Assembly (NCBI RefSeq): GCF_024055715.1
Contig: NZ_JAMXMV010000005.1
Span: 310,001-374,000, forward strand
From: Actinoallomurus soli
Lineage (GTDB): Bacteria; Actinomycetota; Actinomycetes; Streptosporangiales; Streptosporangiaceae
Reading direction: 5' to 3'
Length of the DNA stretch: 64,000 bases
Position 1 is the stretch's first letter. The number at the start of each line of letters is the position of its first letter. The notes beneath the pieces were generated by a model. It was given only the letters and a program-made list of their open reading frames with translations, made no database searches and was not told the origin of the DNA. Below, piece after piece: positions 56,065 to 64,000 of this stretch. The translations under genes were made by a program, and so were the position numbers.

Positions 56065-56503
56065 CGATCACCGCCAGGTACAGGTCGTCGTCGTCCGCCA
56101 GCTCGGCCTCCGTCTGCGGGTCCTCGACCGTGATGAGGCCCTTGGCGAGCAGGTCTCCGAGCAGGACGCGGACGGTGACGGTCGGAAGGTTCAGGTGCCC
56201 GGCGATCTCGGCCACCGACATCGGCTCCTCACAGAGCCGGACGACGGCCTGATGCTCGGGATCGAGGCCGAGCTCCGGGGCCGCCGGCAGCCCCGTCGCC
56301 ACGACCATCGTGATGAGGTCGAAGGTGCCGCGGACCGGTTCCGTACGGCCGCGGGTCATGACGTACGGGCGGACGAGCGGCCCGGCCTGCTCGTCGAGCC
56401 ACCGTTCGTGTGACTCCTCCCCGTCCACGATCACTCCCTCGGGCTCGGCGTCGGGCAGATCCCTGGATACGTCCTCCGGCTCCTGCGAGTCGCTCATCGT
56501 CAC
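56045..56503 (-). CDS. cvnC: conservon DUF742 protein (CvnC)
   Basis: A 152-aa DUF742 protein: LVRPYVMTRGRTEPVRGTFD is the signature, followed by a winged-helix-like segment (LCEEPMSVAEIAGHLNLPTV). It may start at GTG 56503, overlapping the cvnB stop (GTGA), or at ATG 56497. In conservons the DUF742 protein accompanies the roadblock and GTPase subunits; its biochemical role is not settled. Confidence 0.93.
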   Translation of the reverse strand: MTMSDSQEPEDVSRDLPDAEPEGVIVDGEESHERWLDEQAGPLVRPYVMTRGRTEPVRGTFDLITMVVATGLPAAPELGLDPEHQAVVRLCEEPMSVAEIAGHLNLPTVTVRVLLGDLLAKGLITVEDPQTEAELADDDDLYLAVIDGLKAL

Positions 56504-56913
56504 GGCACCGAGTCCGCGGTACGGGACGCGGCGGTCAGGTGGTGACCGAGCCCGGTGACGAGCATCTCCATCTCGTAGGCGATCAGACCGATGTCGGCCT
56601 CCTCGCTGCTGAGCACGGCGAGACAGGCGCCCTGGCCGGCGACGGTCACCAGGAGGTACGCCTTGCGCATCTCCACGATCGTCTGCAGCACGGGGCCGCC
56701 GTCGAACCGCTCGCCCACGCCCTTGGCCAGGGACTGGATACCGGCGGCCACCGCGGACAGGTGCTCGGCGTCGTCCTGGTCGAAGTCCTTCGACGCGGCC
56801 ATCAGCAGGCCGTCGGCGGACAGGACGATCGCGTGTCTGGCCTCCTTGACACGCCCGACGAGGTCGTCGAGCAGCCAGGCCAGTTCGGCGGGAGGTTCTG
56901 TCTTCTGCGCCAC
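56500..56913 (-). CDS. cvnB: conservon roadblock/LC7 protein (CvnB)
   Basis: A 137-aa roadblock/LC7-domain protein: ELAWLLDDLVGRVKEARHAI, VLSADGLLMAASKDFDQDDA, EHLSAVAAGIQSLAKGVGER and FDGGPVLQTIVEMRKAYLLV. Roadblock proteins act as GAP-like partners of MglA/CvnD GTPases. GTG 56913 lies 11 bp after the cvnA stop; its own stop overlaps cvnC. Confidence 0.94.
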   Translation of the reverse strand: MAQKTEPPAELAWLLDDLVGRVKEARHAIVLSADGLLMAASKDFDQDDAEHLSAVAAGIQSLAKGVGERFDGGPVLQTIVEMRKAYLLVTVAGQGACLAVLSSEEADIGLIAYEMEMLVTGLGHHLTAASRTADSVP

Positions 56914-56924
56914 TAGTAGTCCTT

Positions 56925-59417
56925 CTACGCTTCGTCGTCTGCGGTCTCAGCGGTCTCGGTGCGGGACTCCGGATGCGACTTGGCCGCGTCGGCCCGGCCG
57001 CGCCGGGTGCCGGCCTGGAGACCGCTGAGGGACCTGCGGACGTTCTCGGGTGACCGGCCGCCGGCGGCGTTCCTGTCCTCGTCCTCGGCCGCGGCGGGCG
57101 GTCCGTCCGTCCGCAGGGGAGCGGCGATGCTCGCCTGGGGGACGCGGATCGGCAGGCCGGAGGGCGTGAGCGAGCCCTCGGCCGAGGGGGCGGCCTCGCC
57201 GGGTTCGTCGGCCGGCGTCGTGTCGGGGATGTCCCGTGGTGGCGAGGGGAACGCCGTCACGGGCGCCACCGTCCGTCCGGCCGGGGTTCCGCCCGGACGG
57301 CGGATGGGGCTCTTCCGCCGTCTCCGGGGGAACCCTTCCGGGGTCTTCTCCTGCGGCTCGTCTCCGGGCCCGGTGCTGTGTTCGTCATGGGAACCGTGGG
57401 ATTCGTCAGGGAACGGGTCGGGCGGGGTGGCGGTCGCCACGGCCGTGGTGGTGGCCGCGGGCGCGGCGCCGATCGCCGCGGGCCGGCTCTCGGCCACGGC
57501 GCGGGCACCCCTCTTGGGGGCCGTGTCATCGGGTGCGGTCTCACTGATCAGCTCGCGGGGGATCAGTACCACCGCGGTGGTCCCGCCGTAGGACGAGTGT
57601 TTGAGCGAGACGCGCACGTCATAGCGTTCGGCCAGCCGGCCGACGACGTACAGGCCGAGGTGGACCGAGCTCGACAGGTTGAACTCGGGCGGGTCGCTGA
57701 TCCGGTCGTTCAGGGAGGCCAGCAGCTCGTCGGTCATGCCGAGACCGTGGTCCTCGACCTCGACCACGTAGCCCTTGGCGACCCTGCGGCCGCTGACCTC
57801 CACCTGCGTGTACGGCGGGGAGTAGGACAGCGCGTTCTCGATCAGCTCGGCGAGCAGGTGGACGATGTCGCCGACGGACCGGCCGGCCAGTGAGACGTCG
57901 CCGATGGTGGAGGCGACGGTCACCCGCGTGTAGTCCTCGACCTCCGCCACCGCGGACCGTACGACGTCGATCATCGGGACCGGGTACCGCCAGCCGCGGG
58001 CGGGGGTCGCGCCGGACAGGACGATGAGGTTCTCGGCGTTGCGCCGCATCCGGGTGGCGAGGTGGTCGACGCGGAACAGCTCCTCCAGGTCCTTGGGGTC
58101 GTCCCTGCGGCGTTCCATCTCGTCGAGAAGGGTGAGCTGCCGGTGGACGAGCGCCTGGGAACGCCGCGCGAGGCTGAGCAGGATGTCGCGGAAGCCGCGC
58201 CGCAACTCGGCCTGCTCGACGGCGGTGCGGATCGCGGTCTCCTGCACGGAGTTGAACGCGCGGCCGACCTGGCCGATCTCGTCGGTGCCGAAGGACAGTG
58301 GCGGCGCCTCGGCCGCGACGTCGACGTTCTCGCCGTGGCCGAGGCGTTCGACGACGCTCGGCAGCCGCGTGTCGGCCAGTTCGCGCGCCGCGTTGCGCAG
58401 CTTCTCCAACTGCCGGAGCAGTGCCCGCGTGGTGGTGATGGAGACGACGATGGAGGCGATGACGGCCGCGAGGCCGAGGCCGCCGGCCAGGGCGAGCCGG
58501 GCGACGACGCCGATCGCGATGGGCTGTGCCCGCTTGACCAGTCGGCTGCCGCCGCCGAACACCGCCTTTGACAATTGTGCCAACGCGGGATCGGCGGTGG
58601 CCCGCCATTGGGTCGCGGTGATCGGGAGCCGCCTGCCGGCCTTGGCCTTCGTCAGGAGGGTCTGCTCGGTCGTCTCGAAAGCGCGGACGTCGCTGCCATT
58701 GGCCGCCAGGTCATAAGAAGTACGATCGGCGGATCCCAGTTTCGTGAGGACTTCGGCGAAGGCGTGACGCCGGGCCCCGATGAGCTGGACGAGTTGTACG
58801 TAATCCGCGGTCGTGAAGCGCTTGGTCGCGAGCATTCCGGACAATGCCGCGTCCTCTTGTGAGAGCACCTCTCGTGCCCGGTTGAGCTCGACGAGGGTCC
58901 GGACGTCCTTGGCGAAGTCCTTGTCGTCGAGGGTCGCGAGCGAGTCGTTGATGTCGAAGATCGCCTCGACGGCGCCGTCGTAGGCCGTGGCGGCGGCGGA
59001 CCGGTCGATCAGGCCGGAGTCGATCGCCGCACGGCTGGTGGCGAGCCCGTTGAACCGCGCGATGCCCGCGTCGATCGCCCGCTTGAGTTCCGGGCTCTGG
59101 GCGAACTTCACGTTGCCGCCGCGGGCCAGCCGCTCGAATTTGGCGATGGCCTGGTCGGTGCGGGCCCGCTGTTCCTGAAGCGCCGTGCGCTGCTGCGGGC
59201 GGGGATCGGAGATCCGGATCAGCGACAGGCGGCGTTCCATCTGGAGTTCGGGCTGCAGTGCGTCGAGAGGTTCCGCGACCCCGGTGTTGATCACGGAGAC
59301 CCAGAGAAGGTTCACCCCTTCACGCAAGGTCACCCAGGCCGCGAACGCCCAGAGGGCGACCAGTGACAGCAGCAGAGCGGTGATCTTCGTTCGAAGACGC
59401 GAGTTACGGAAACGCAT
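56925..59417 (-). CDS. cvnA: conservon sensor histidine kinase-like protein (CvnA)
   Basis: An 830-aa membrane protein. TM1 is ITALLLSLVALWAFAAWVTL, a ~270-residue extracytoplasmic nitrate-sensor-like (NIT) domain follows (MERRLSLIRISDPRPQQRTA), TM2 is LALAGGLGLAAVIASIVVSI, then a HAMP-like linker, a degenerate dimerisation region and an HATPase_c domain (HLLAELIENALSYSPP N-box, VEVEDHGLGM, GLYVVGRLAERYDVRV). The ~200-residue tail is Pro/Gly-rich and disordered. CvnA-type proteins lack a standard H-box and may signal through CvnBCD in place of a response regulator. Confidence 0.93.
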   Translation of the reverse strand: MRFRNSRLRTKITALLLSLVALWAFAAWVTLREGVNLLWVSVINTGVAEPLDALQPELQMERRLSLIRISDPRPQQRTALQEQRARTDQAIAKFERLARGGNVKFAQSPELKRAIDAGIARFNGLATSRAAIDSGLIDRSAAATAYDGAVEAIFDINDSLATLDDKDFAKDVRTLVELNRAREVLSQEDAALSGMLATKRFTTADYVQLVQLIGARRHAFAEVLTKLGSADRTSYDLAANGSDVRAFETTEQTLLTKAKAGRRLPITATQWRATADPALAQLSKAVFGGGSRLVKRAQPIAIGVVARLALAGGLGLAAVIASIVVSITTTRALLRQLEKLRNAARELADTRLPSVVERLGHGENVDVAAEAPPLSFGTDEIGQVGRAFNSVQETAIRTAVEQAELRRGFRDILLSLARRSQALVHRQLTLLDEMERRRDDPKDLEELFRVDHLATRMRRNAENLIVLSGATPARGWRYPVPMIDVVRSAVAEVEDYTRVTVASTIGDVSLAGRSVGDIVHLLAELIENALSYSPPYTQVEVSGRRVAKGYVVEVEDHGLGMTDELLASLNDRISDPPEFNLSSSVHLGLYVVGRLAERYDVRVSLKHSSYGGTTAVVLIPRELISETAPDDTAPKRGARAVAESRPAAIGAAPAATTTAVATATPPDPFPDESHGSHDEHSTGPGDEPQEKTPEGFPRRRRKSPIRRPGGTPAGRTVAPVTAFPSPPRDIPDTTPADEPGEAAPSAEGSLTPSGLPIRVPQASIAAPLRTDGPPAAAEDEDRNAAGGRSPENVRRSLSGLQAGTRRGRADAAKSHPESRTETAETADDEA

Positions 59418-59646
59418 TGTGCCCGCCCTGCGCTGACGAAGGAATCAGTATTCTGTTCATCTGGGATTTCGTGACGTGAATCGATTTATTGGGGTAATCT
59501 GCAGTCCGCCGCGCACTGTCGTCGCGCAACGCGCATGCCGCCGCACTCCCTGGCGATGTTGGACTCTAGCAACGGTCGCCATACCTATTCAAGGCGACAA
59601 GTGGCGAAAGCGGTGCGAATAGCCCGGTTTGGGAGGATTTTGGGGC

Positions 59647-61260
59647 TCACTCGCCCTCTCGGCCGGATGACAGCGGTAGCCGTTCATGCAGGTGGAGAGC
59701 CGCCAATGTGGCGGAGCGCACAATGCCGAGCGGCAGATAGAGGTCCTTGTCGTGCCAGAGCGGCGGATCGTCCGGGCCGGCCGGAGACCTGCGCAGGCGC
59801 TCACATCCCCGGGCGACCGCCCGGAGGCGCGCCGAGTCCGACCCGGCGTCCACTCGCGAACCGCGTGTCAGCAGGAGGATCTGAACCGCGTACGCCGTCT
59901 CCTCGGCGGTGCCGGTCCAGCGGCCCCAGGAGCCGTCCGCCCGCTGCGTCCCGACGACCCAGCGGACGGCCCGGTCGACGGCGTCCGCCGACTCCGGTCC
60001 GCCGAAGTCGTGCAGGGCCAGCGCGCAACAGAAGGTGGCGTAGTACGGCGACACGTGCCAGCGGTCGTCCCAGTGCCCGTCGTCGCGCTGACGGTCGCGC
60101 AGCCAGGCCGAAACCTTGGCGATCGTGGCGTCGTACCGCGCCGCGGACCCGTCGTCCCGCCGCGCGCTCCGGCGGTACCCTCCGAACGCCTCGAGCACGT
60201 GCGCGTTCGTGGTGGCCGACTCGCCGTCCTCGCCGGGCCAGGTGCAGAAGTGGGTGTCCAGTTCGAACGTCCAGAGCGGATCGGGCCGCCGCGGCGCGCC
60301 GGCGAGCGCGAGCGCGTACAGCGCCCCCGCCGTCGTATCGGCGTCGACCGGCAGGCCCGCCGCCGCGGCCGTTCCCGTAGGACCGACCGCCGCATCCAGA
60401 TCCGCCACCAGGGCCGGCGGCACGTCGACCGGAACGCCCGCGCGCCTCAGCCCGCCGAGCACCCAGGCGCGTTCGAAGACGGTGATCGGCAGCCCGCAGG
60501 GCACCGGCCCGCCCTGCCGCGTCGCGGCCGTCTCCAGGAAGCGCAGGGCCGGAGCGCCCGCGGAGTCCGGCCGCGGGCCGCCGAGCCAGGCGGCCGTGGC
60601 GGCGGGGGAGGCCCCGACCGTCCCCGTCGCCTCCGGCCGTACCGCGGGGTGGCGCCAGGCGGCGGCACCACCGGCCTCGAGAACGTGCAGCAGCTTCAGC
60701 GGCGGTGCCGCACCGGAGGCGAAGAGGGCCCGTACGGAGGCCAGCGCGGCGCCGGCCAGGCCCTCGGGGAGGCGCAGCCGCCCGGTGCCCGGCCACGGGA
60801 CCGCTCCGGCGTCCAGGTGGTCGTTGATCGCGTCGACGAGACCGGGGACGATGAGCTCGATCGCCGGCAGGTCGGGCAGACCGGCCCTCGTCAGCGCCCC
60901 GGGCCCGTGCGTCCACTCGAACAGCGGGCGCAGTCCCGCGAGCGCCGCGCCGCCGGTGGCGGCGCCTCTGCGGGCCTCGCGGAGGAGCGCCTCGGTCGCG
61001 CTGAGCGTCGGGACCAGGGCGTACCCGGGGTCGGGGGCGCCCCACCCGCCGTCCGGGCGCTGGGCGGCCAGGAGGTGCCGGACCCGCTCCGTGTGCCCGG
61101 TCAGCCAGGGCGCCAGCGTCACCAGCCGTCCGGTCTCGTACGCCGACGCGGAGACCTGCCCCCACGGCTCGCCGAGGAGCCCGGCGACCAGCGCACCGGC
61201 CTCGGCCTCGATGCCACCGAGAGGGGAGACCGAGTCCCCGACGGGCTCGGCGGGCCTCAC
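59647..61260 (-). CDS. class II diterpene cyclase (DxDTT type)
   Basis: A 537-aa class II terpene cyclase, expected to protonate and cyclise geranylgeranyl diphosphate to a bicyclic diphosphate. The acid motif reads D306-A-D308-T-T (DxDTT), the variant known from Mycobacterium tuberculosis halimadienyl diphosphate synthase Rv3377c, where most ent-CPP synthases have DxDD. Other landmarks: LLAAQRPDGGWGAPDPGYAL, WLRDRQRDDGHWDDRWHVSP and WVVGTQRADGSWGRW (QW-like repeats). The GTG start overlaps the class I gene stop (GTGA). Product skeleton is unknown; halimane- or labdane-type is inferred. Confidence 0.88.
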   Translation of the reverse strand: MRPAEPVGDSVSPLGGIEAEAGALVAGLLGEPWGQVSASAYETGRLVTLAPWLTGHTERVRHLLAAQRPDGGWGAPDPGYALVPTLSATEALLREARRGAATGGAALAGLRPLFEWTHGPGALTRAGLPDLPAIELIVPGLVDAINDHLDAGAVPWPGTGRLRLPEGLAGAALASVRALFASGAAPPLKLLHVLEAGGAAAWRHPAVRPEATGTVGASPAATAAWLGGPRPDSAGAPALRFLETAATRQGGPVPCGLPITVFERAWVLGGLRRAGVPVDVPPALVADLDAAVGPTGTAAAAGLPVDADTTAGALYALALAGAPRRPDPLWTFELDTHFCTWPGEDGESATTNAHVLEAFGGYRRSARRDDGSAARYDATIAKVSAWLRDRQRDDGHWDDRWHVSPYYATFCCALALHDFGGPESADAVDRAVRWVVGTQRADGSWGRWTGTAEETAYAVQILLLTRGSRVDAGSDSARLRAVARGCERLRRSPAGPDDPPLWHDKDLYLPLGIVRSATLAALHLHERLPLSSGREGE

Positions 61261-62156
61261 CGGTCGCCCCAGTAGTCACTCGTCCCGTAGAAGCCGATGC
61301 TGTATCCGAGCTGCCGCCGCAGGTACGCCGCCTCACGGGGCAGGCCGTCCTCGAGCGGCGCGATGAGCCGCTCGCAGCGGTCGGCGAGCTCGTCGACCCG
61401 CCGGGTGATCTCCTCGCGCCCCGCGCCGAGCATCAGGCTGTTCAGGTCGCCCCAGGCGAGATCCCGCTCGTAGGTCGCCAGGTCGTTCACCAGGCGCAGC
61501 GCGCGCTGCACCTCCTCACCGGCGGCCGCGAGCGGCCGCAGCCGCTCCAACGTGTCCACGGTCTCGCCCGCGATCCAGTGGGAGACGTTGACGAGGTGCG
61601 AACCGAAGTTGTCGGCGTTGGCGAGGTACTCCTCCACGGTCGGGAGCGCGGACCGCTCGCCCCGGGCGGCCGCCGCCTTCCACCTCCACTCGCGCGCGCT
61701 CGCCTCCACGTACCTGCGCAGGGCGTCGCGCCAGGCGGGGGCGAGGGCCGGCCACACCGCACTGGCCGTCAGTTCCGCGCGGACGCTCGCGAGCAGACGT
61801 TCCAGGGGCACGTTCCCGGCGGCGCCCTCCGCGACGGCCGTGCATCCTTCCGCGAAGGCGTCGATCTCCTCCGGGGACGTCGCGACGTGATCGACGAGCC
61901 AGTCGGCGGCGAACGCCCACAGGGCCGTACGCGCGGCGATCCTGATCCGGCCGGCGTCGGCCCAGGGCGATCCGAAGGCGTTCGCGAGGGCGACACCGCT
62001 GAACACGGTCGGTCCGAACGGGTCGGGCGGGAACAGGTCCGGATACGCGGCCGCGCACTCCTGCAGGTCGCGCAGGCACTCGGTGGCGAGTGCACAGATC
62101 CGTCCGTGCTCCGCCGCCGCCTCACGCTCGTCGCGGCTCGCCAGGGGAATCGCCAT
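61257..62156 (-). CDS. class I terpene synthase
   Basis: A 299-aa alpha-domain terpene synthase that should ionise the class II product's diphosphate. The Asp-rich motif is reduced to AADWLVDH (Asp85, Asp89); the NSE motif is N224-D-L-A-T-Y-E-R-D232, with Asp at the last position in place of Glu. EWRWKAA and YSIGFYGTSDYWGDR at the C-terminus (conserved RY-like region) fit bacterial diterpene synthases. ATG 62156 with GAAGGG upstream is preferred over a start at 62195. It overlaps the class II gene and follows the P450 by 97 bp. Confidence 0.87.
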   Translation of the reverse strand: MAIPLASRDEREAAAEHGRICALATECLRDLQECAAAYPDLFPPDPFGPTVFSGVALANAFGSPWADAGRIRIAARTALWAFAADWLVDHVATSPEEIDAFAEGCTAVAEGAAGNVPLERLLASVRAELTASAVWPALAPAWRDALRRYVEASAREWRWKAAAARGERSALPTVEEYLANADNFGSHLVNVSHWIAGETVDTLERLRPLAAAGEEVQRALRLVNDLATYERDLAWGDLNSLMLGAGREEITRRVDELADRCERLIAPLEDGLPREAAYLRRQLGYSIGFYGTSDYWGDR

Positions 62157-62253
62157 GCCTGCCCTTCTGTCGTGGGACATCCGTACGGGGGACATGCGTA
62201 CGGACGGGTGCGAGTGAGGATCATGGGGGCGGCCGCGCGCCCGGGCGCGCCCG

Positions 62254-63618
62254 TCAGATCGGCCGGAGCGTCAGTTCGACGTCGCGGCGCGGCCGGAGCG
62301 TCGGCCCGATCCGGGGGCGGGCGGGGACCGCGCTGCAGGAGGCAGGCCGGAACCGGCGCAGCAGCCCGGCGACGATCAGTTCGGACTCGGTGTTGAAGAC
62401 GTGCATCCCGATGCACTGGTGGGGACCGCCCCCGAACGGGAAGTACGCGTAGCGGTGCCGCCGCCGGCCGCCCGGGGTCCGGCCGGCCGCGAACCGGTCC
62501 GGGTCGAAGGCCCGCGGCCGGTCCCAGAACCGTTCCAGCCGGTGCGTCAGGAACGGGCTGAGCAGCACGGTCTCCCCGGCTTCGATCCGCACCGCGCCGA
62601 GACCGGTGGGAGTGACCGCTCTCCGGGGGAACAGCCAGCCGATCGGATACAGGCGCAGGATCTCCTGGATCACCTGCCGGGTGTAGGTGAGGCCCGGCAG
62701 GTGCTCGGCCCGGACGGGGTCGCGGCCCACGACCCGGTCGATCTCCTCGTACAGCCGGGCCGCCACCCGCGGATGGCCGTCGAGGAGTGGCCACAGCCAG
62801 GTGAGCGCGCCGACCGTCGTCTCCGTGGCCGTGGCGAACATCGCGACGAGGTTGTCGCGGATCCAGCGTTCGGAGACCTCGCCGCCGTCGGCCTTCCGCG
62901 CGTGGCAGAGCGCGGAGAAGAAGTCGGGCGAGTCGTCCTTCACGCGCCGTTGCCGGCGGATGAGGGGCAGGAGCACGTCGTCGATCCGCTGGACGGCGTC
63001 CTTGAAGGCCCGGTCGCCCGGAACCGGGATCGACTCGGGCAGGAACGGCAGGAGGAACCGGAACGCCACCGCCTTGGCGACCTTGTCGAAGGCCGGGGCG
63101 AGCCGGGCGTTGGCGGCGGGAGAGATCTTGTCGCCGAAGAAGACCCGCAGGACGGTGCGGTTGACGATCCTGGCCATCTCCCGCGTCGCGTCGATGGGCC
63201 GCCCGTCCCGCGCCGGGTCGGCCAGCGGTTCGATCGCCTCGTTGATCGTCTCGGCCATTCTGCCGGTCACCGAATGGATGTGCCGGGTCGTGAGGACGGG
63301 CTGAAGGGCCTTTCGGCTGAGCTCCCAATCAGGGCCCTCGCCGAGAACACTGTCGCCGAAAAGACGGTGGAGAGGCCGCCACGCGACGCCTTCCCGGCGG
63401 TAATTATCCGCATTCTCGCGCAGAATCTGCTGCACGTGGTCCGGATGGGTCGCCAGATAGGCCTTGAAGATCCCGAAATCGACGCGGACGAGCTCGCCCG
63501 AGAAGCGGCCGAGCCGCTCGATCTCCGCCATCGGGTCGCGGACCAGGGCGGGGATGGAACGATAGAGCCGGACGCTGGGGGCCGTTCGCGGCGGATCGGT
63601 GTCGAGGACGGCGGACAT
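62254..63618 (-). CDS. cytochrome P450 of the diterpenoid operon
   Basis: A 454-aa heme monooxygenase. I-helix MFATATETTVGALTW, K-helix EILRLYPIGW (ExxR), PERF-like FDPDRFAAGR and heme loop FPFGGGPHQCIG (Cys402) are all intact. The substrate-facing N-terminal region (AYLATHPDHVQQILRENADN) resembles bacterial CYP1xx/fatty-acid-like P450s such as those beside terpene synthases. It is first in the operon and likely oxidises the diterpene hydrocarbon or alcohol. No ferredoxin or reductase gene is adjacent, so redox partners are encoded elsewhere. Confidence 0.93.
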   Translation of the reverse strand: MSAVLDTDPPRTAPSVRLYRSIPALVRDPMAEIERLGRFSGELVRVDFGIFKAYLATHPDHVQQILRENADNYRREGVAWRPLHRLFGDSVLGEGPDWELSRKALQPVLTTRHIHSVTGRMAETINEAIEPLADPARDGRPIDATREMARIVNRTVLRVFFGDKISPAANARLAPAFDKVAKAVAFRFLLPFLPESIPVPGDRAFKDAVQRIDDVLLPLIRRQRRVKDDSPDFFSALCHARKADGGEVSERWIRDNLVAMFATATETTVGALTWLWPLLDGHPRVAARLYEEIDRVVGRDPVRAEHLPGLTYTRQVIQEILRLYPIGWLFPRRAVTPTGLGAVRIEAGETVLLSPFLTHRLERFWDRPRAFDPDRFAAGRTPGGRRRHRYAYFPFGGGPHQCIGMHVFNTESELIVAGLLRRFRPASCSAVPARPRIGPTLRPRRDVELTLRPI

Positions 63619-64000
63619 CGATTGCTCACCTGTTCCCGGTTCGGATTGGTGCGAGGGATCCGTGCCCGGTGCGCCACCGGGCCGATGGTGCTGGTCTTGA
63701 CGGATGTGGCAAGAATCCTTGTCGAGGACAGTTGCGCTGTGCGTGCGAGATGGGCGGATATAGGGCGGGGTGTCGCGACTGACTATCGGGAGTATTGCAT
63801 AAGTAGTCGACGGAAGGGAGATATGTGACGCACGCTACGTTTGTCCGCTTATGGCCGTATACGCTCTGTATCCATGGCTCCGAGACGGCGGGACGGGCCG
63901 GTCGCGTGCGCTGTGGTCGGGGTCGGCGGGACGCCCGGCCGGGAGGGCCGGGGTGGCGGCGCCCGTGACCAGCGGCGCTCACGGTGGGTGACGCGTCGCC
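63619..64000. other. upstream region of the diterpenoid operon
   Basis: These 382 bp hold no gene I can support. A stretch at about 63740-63870 is clearly more A+T-rich than its surroundings and should contain the leftward promoter of the P450-terpene operon; GACTA and TAGTC, 18 bases apart near 63780-63807, form a weak dyad there. An ATG at 63875 opens a frame to the window edge, but its Arg/Gly-rich translation is unconvincing. Confidence 0.5.

Noticed and set aside
63875-64000. ATG-initiated frame running to the right edge (MAPRRRDGPV...)
   Set aside because: Arg/Gly-rich translation, no ribosome site and no recognisable similarity; too short to judge.

Overview
The window is high-G+C actinobacterial DNA. 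It carries a complete conservon (cvnABCD), a PknG/GlnX/GlnH kinase locus, F420-dependent oxidoreductase chemistry, DUF5753/DUF397 and DUF5925 genes, two large LuxR-type ATPase regulators and many GTG starts. A Streptosporangiales-type organism such as Actinomadura or a relative is my inference from gene content; no rRNA or other phylogenetic marker is present. I saw no rRNA, tRNA or CRISPR array.

Layout. 1-2.3 kb: 5' part of xylA, divergent from its ROK regulator. 2.4-8 kb: PaaX-type regulator, a WYL protein lacking its DNA-binding half under a LexA-like box, an acyl-CoA synthetase, a DUF574-type methyltransferase, and a DUF5753 regulator with a cut-short DUF397 partner. 8-13 kb: MFS transporter translationally coupled to an ADP-ribosylglycohydrolase, divergent from a TetR/acyl-CoA synthetase pair. 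13-29 kb: old yellow enzyme, two LAL regulators, ArsR/F420 LLM pair, OsmC peroxidase, AAA ATPase facing an HslV-like Ntn hydrolase, secreted lipase, PucR-type regulator and HrpB helicase. 29-40 kb: transport region with MFS, DUF485/ActP-type symporter, an ABC-2 system whose permease is fused by deletions to histidine kinase and response regulator remnants, a Bcr/CflA pump, a TetR/DHA2 pump pair with a two-palindrome operator, and an MDR reductase.

40.5-49.5 kb is the most coherent system. Seven genes on the minus strand, mostly overlapping by four bases, encode a coiled-coil protein, a PknG-like kinase, a PP2C phosphatase, a VWA protein, an FHA protein, GlnX and the lipoprotein GlnH. It reads as a glutamate-sensing phosphosignalling relay in which kinase, phosphatase and FHA reader all carry N-terminal zinc ribbons.

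49.8-55.4 kb: an ECF41 sigma factor with a matching promoter motif and DoxX partner, a TnpB element lacking TnpA, an isolated pqqA-pqqB pair (pqqA is only 40 codons), and an ECF sigma/zinc anti-sigma pair. 55.5-59.4 kb: cvnD-C-B-A conservon. 59.6-63.6 kb: a diterpenoid operon of P450, class I terpene synthase and class II cyclase with a DxDTT motif; no prenyl diphosphate synthase is in view.
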